Positions 62,380 to 64,000 of a DNA stretch of 64,000 nt are shown here, piece after piece. The stretch spans positions 124,001 through 188,000 of the forward strand of contig NZ_CP020737.1 of the NCBI RefSeq assembly GCF_002097715.1, given 5' to 3'. The stretch is from Burkholderia ubonensis subsp. mesacidophila (lineage in GTDB: Bacteria > Pseudomonadota > Gammaproteobacteria > Burkholderiales > Burkholderiaceae). Within the stretch, counting starts at the first letter, position 1. Each line of letters opens with the position of its first letter. The position numbers and the translations under genes are program-made. The notes under the pieces were generated by a model that was given only the letters and a program-made list of their open reading frames with translations, made no database searches and was not told the DNA's origin.

Positions 62380-64000
62380 TCAATCGGACAGGCGCGAGCT
62401 GGCGCGCGAGGCCTTTTCGCGTTCGGCGCGTTCCCACTGGGCGCGCACCAGACGGGCGACCTCCGCCTCGTTGACGCCTGGCGGAGCGGTGAAGTTGATG
62501 ATGACCGGGCCGGATGCAGGCGCGGCGCTCGCGGCGGCGGCCGGCGCCATGAGCGGCTGGCGGTAGTCGAGCGACGTGTTATAGCGTGCGAGCGGCGACG
62601 CGGCGGTGGCCGACGGGTTCATGGCGTAGGCGGGCGGGCCGGCGAGGGCCGCCGCGGTCGTGATCGTGGCGGCGGTCAGCGCCACGCGCCCCTGGCCGCC
62701 TGCTGCGCCGGGCGCGTCCGACGCTTGCAGGCCGAGCTTTTCCTTGAGCCAGCCGAGCGCCGAGCTGCCCAGGTTGCCGATCGTGTCCTTCAGCGCGCCG
62801 AGGCGATTCGTGATGCCGTCGATCAGCGCGGAAATCAGGTTGCCGCCGATTTCCATGAAGCGTGCGCCGATGTTGCCGAACCAGTCGCCGATGCCGGCCA
62901 ATGCCGCTTTCACCCACTCGACCGTGGCGTCCCATTTCGCGGCGATCCAGTCGCCAGCCGCGCCGAATGCGCCCGCGATGGTGTCCCACAGCGCGATGAA
63001 CTTCGGGCCGAGCGTGTCCCAGTTCTGCCAGACATAGACCGCGCCCATCGCGATCAGGCTGATCACGGCCAGCAGCGGGTTCGCCAGCGCCAGGCGGCCG
63101 AGGCCGAGCAGCGCCTGCCCGATGACGTTGAACGCGCTGACCATCGACATCGCGAAGTGGAGCACCGCGATCGATCCGAGCACGGTGCCGAGCGCGCTCG
63201 CGAGCGTGCCGACGACGACGAACAGCCCGGCGAGCATTGCCAGGGTCGTGACGATCACGTTCGCGGCCGTGCGGTGCTCGCGCATGAACGTGACAATTTT
63301 TCCGATCGCGGTTGCCGTGAGGTCGAGCGCCTTGTTGTAGATCGGCGTGACCCGCTCGCCGATCTCGAGCTTCAGGTCGCGCAGCTGCGCGAGCGCGGCG
63401 AGCTCGCGGCCGTGCGTCGACTCCGCGCCTTTCGCCTTCATCCCGTCGACGCCGTCGGCGGCGGCACTCTGCCGTTCGGTGTCGTGGATCTGCTCGCGCT
63501 GCTCGTACATCGTCGTGAGCAGGTTCCCCGCGGCCTTGTCGGGGAAAAGTTTCGCAAGTTCGGCCTTCACCTTGTCGGGGCTGGTGATCCCCTTGGCGGC
63601 GAGCTTCGGCAGCAGCACCTTTTCGAGCCACTCGAGCGGCGACGCCTGCAGCATGTCACTGCCCGACAGTGCACCAGGCTTGAGTCCGCTGATCGCGCCG
63701 TTCTTCTTGTGCTCGACCAGCTTCGGATCGACCAGGCCGAGCGCCGCCAGCCGTTGCGCAGCGGGCCCGGACGCCTTGCCCTGGAACGCGCTGCCGTACA
63801 GCGACGCGAGGCCTGCGCCGGCCGCCTTGCCGCCCAGCTTCTCGATGAGCGGCTGCATCTGGTAGTAGAACGCGTCCGTGCGCAACTTCTTGGCCGCATC
63901 GCCGCCTGATTCGGCGAAGTTGTCCCACTCGTCGCCGCTGACCTTGCCGCCGGTTGCCGTGAGCATCTTCTGCACGATGTTCGCTTCGGCGCCGAACGCC
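62380..64000 (-). CDS. Phage tail tape measure protein, partial (N-terminus off the window)
   Basis: The open frame continues through the right edge (AFGAEANIVQKMLTATGG), so the start is not here. It has about 540 residues visible. Hydrophobic helices (VIVTTLAMLAGLFVVVGTLA, NPLLAVISLIAMGAVYVWQN) and WDTIAGAFGAAGDWIAAKWD repeats are typical of P2-like gpT tape measures, which fix tail length and enter the host membrane. Confidence 0.92.
   Translation of the reverse strand, partial: AFGAEANIVQKMLTATGGKVSGDEWDNFAESGGDAAKKLRTDAFYYQMQPLIEKLGGKAAGAGLASLYGSAFQGKASGPAAQRLAALGLVDPKLVEHKKNGAISGLKPGALSGSDMLQASPLEWLEKVLLPKLAAKGITSPDKVKAELAKLFPDKAAGNLLTTMYEQREQIHDTERQSAAADGVDGMKAKGAESTHGRELAALAQLRDLKLEIGERVTPIYNKALDLTATAIGKIVTFMREHRTAANVIVTTLAMLAGLFVVVGTLASALGTVLGSIAVLHFAMSMVSAFNVIGQALLGLGRLALANPLLAVISLIAMGAVYVWQNWDTLGPKFIALWDTIAGAFGAAGDWIAAKWDATVEWVKAALAGIGDWFGNIGARFMEIGGNLISALIDGITNRLGALKDTIGNLGSSALGWLKEKLGLQASDAPGAAGGQGRVALTAATITTAAALAGPPAYAMNPSATAASPLARYNTSLDYRQPLMAPAAAASAAPASGPVIINFTAPPGVNEAEVARLVRAQWERAEREKASRASSRLSD

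Overview
The window is chromosomal DNA from a high-GC betaproteobacterium. The protein families, the order hemE-priA-putA, the sdaA/gcvPHT cluster with a glycine riboswitch and the strong G/C third-position bias all point to Burkholderia, most likely the B. cepacia complex. This is inferred from protein and gene-order recognition; no database was searched. It ends inside a P2-like prophage.

Layout. (1) 1-4570: a pheC-like periplasmic protein, hemE and priA, with DnaA-box-like sites between hemE and priA. (2) 4571-6300: a small lower-GC islet holding an orphan RNase A-type CDI toxin with a frameshifted N-terminal part, its CdiI-like immunity gene and a decayed coding remnant. (3) 6303-11460: trifunctional putA, preceded by GTTGCA PutA-operator hexamers, then a branched-chain amino-acid binding protein. 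(4) 11554-19041: an acyl-CoA ligase and AidB-like dehydrogenase with a divergent TetR regulator, then an aminotransferase / binding protein / FAD-oxidase operon. (5) 19082-24207: a PadR regulator, a CadR/PbrR-type MerR regulator divergent from a His-rich P1B ATPase plus a zinc-ribbon protein, and an AraC/GyrI-like regulator. (6) 24494-36629: an MscS-type channel, then ethanolamine catabolism without microcompartment genes (permease, eutB, eutC, an aldehyde dehydrogenase behind a sigma-54-like promoter, eutR), interrupted by a LysR/MFS pair and two flavin split-barrel genes. (7) 36666-47470: a GT9 glycosyltransferase and a thiamine-diphosphate enzyme, sdaA with an alginate-lyase-family gene, and gcvP-gcvH-gcvT behind a tandem glycine riboswitch. 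(8) 47594-53419: a lipoprotein, a Gfo/Idh/MocA oxidoreductase, an SGNH hydrolase, rep helicase and a dihaem cytochrome c. (9) 53670-64000: tRNA-Arg(CCG) and the left part of a P2-like prophage: integrase, HTH/excisionase candidate, Toprim primase-helicase, small ORFs, Ogr/Delta activator, RHH protein, divergent repressor, a LexA-box gene, then tail genes D, U and the tape measure, which runs off the end.

The genes describe an aerobic heterotroph that feeds nitrogenous substrates into central metabolism: proline (PutA), ethanolamine (EutBC plus aldehyde dehydrogenase), glycine (Gcv, riboswitch-controlled) and serine (SdaA). The less ordinary parts are the orphan toxin/immunity islet, the variable His-Asp repeat in the metal ATPase, the predicted put, cad, aldehyde-dehydrogenase and LexA control sites, and the prophage switch region.
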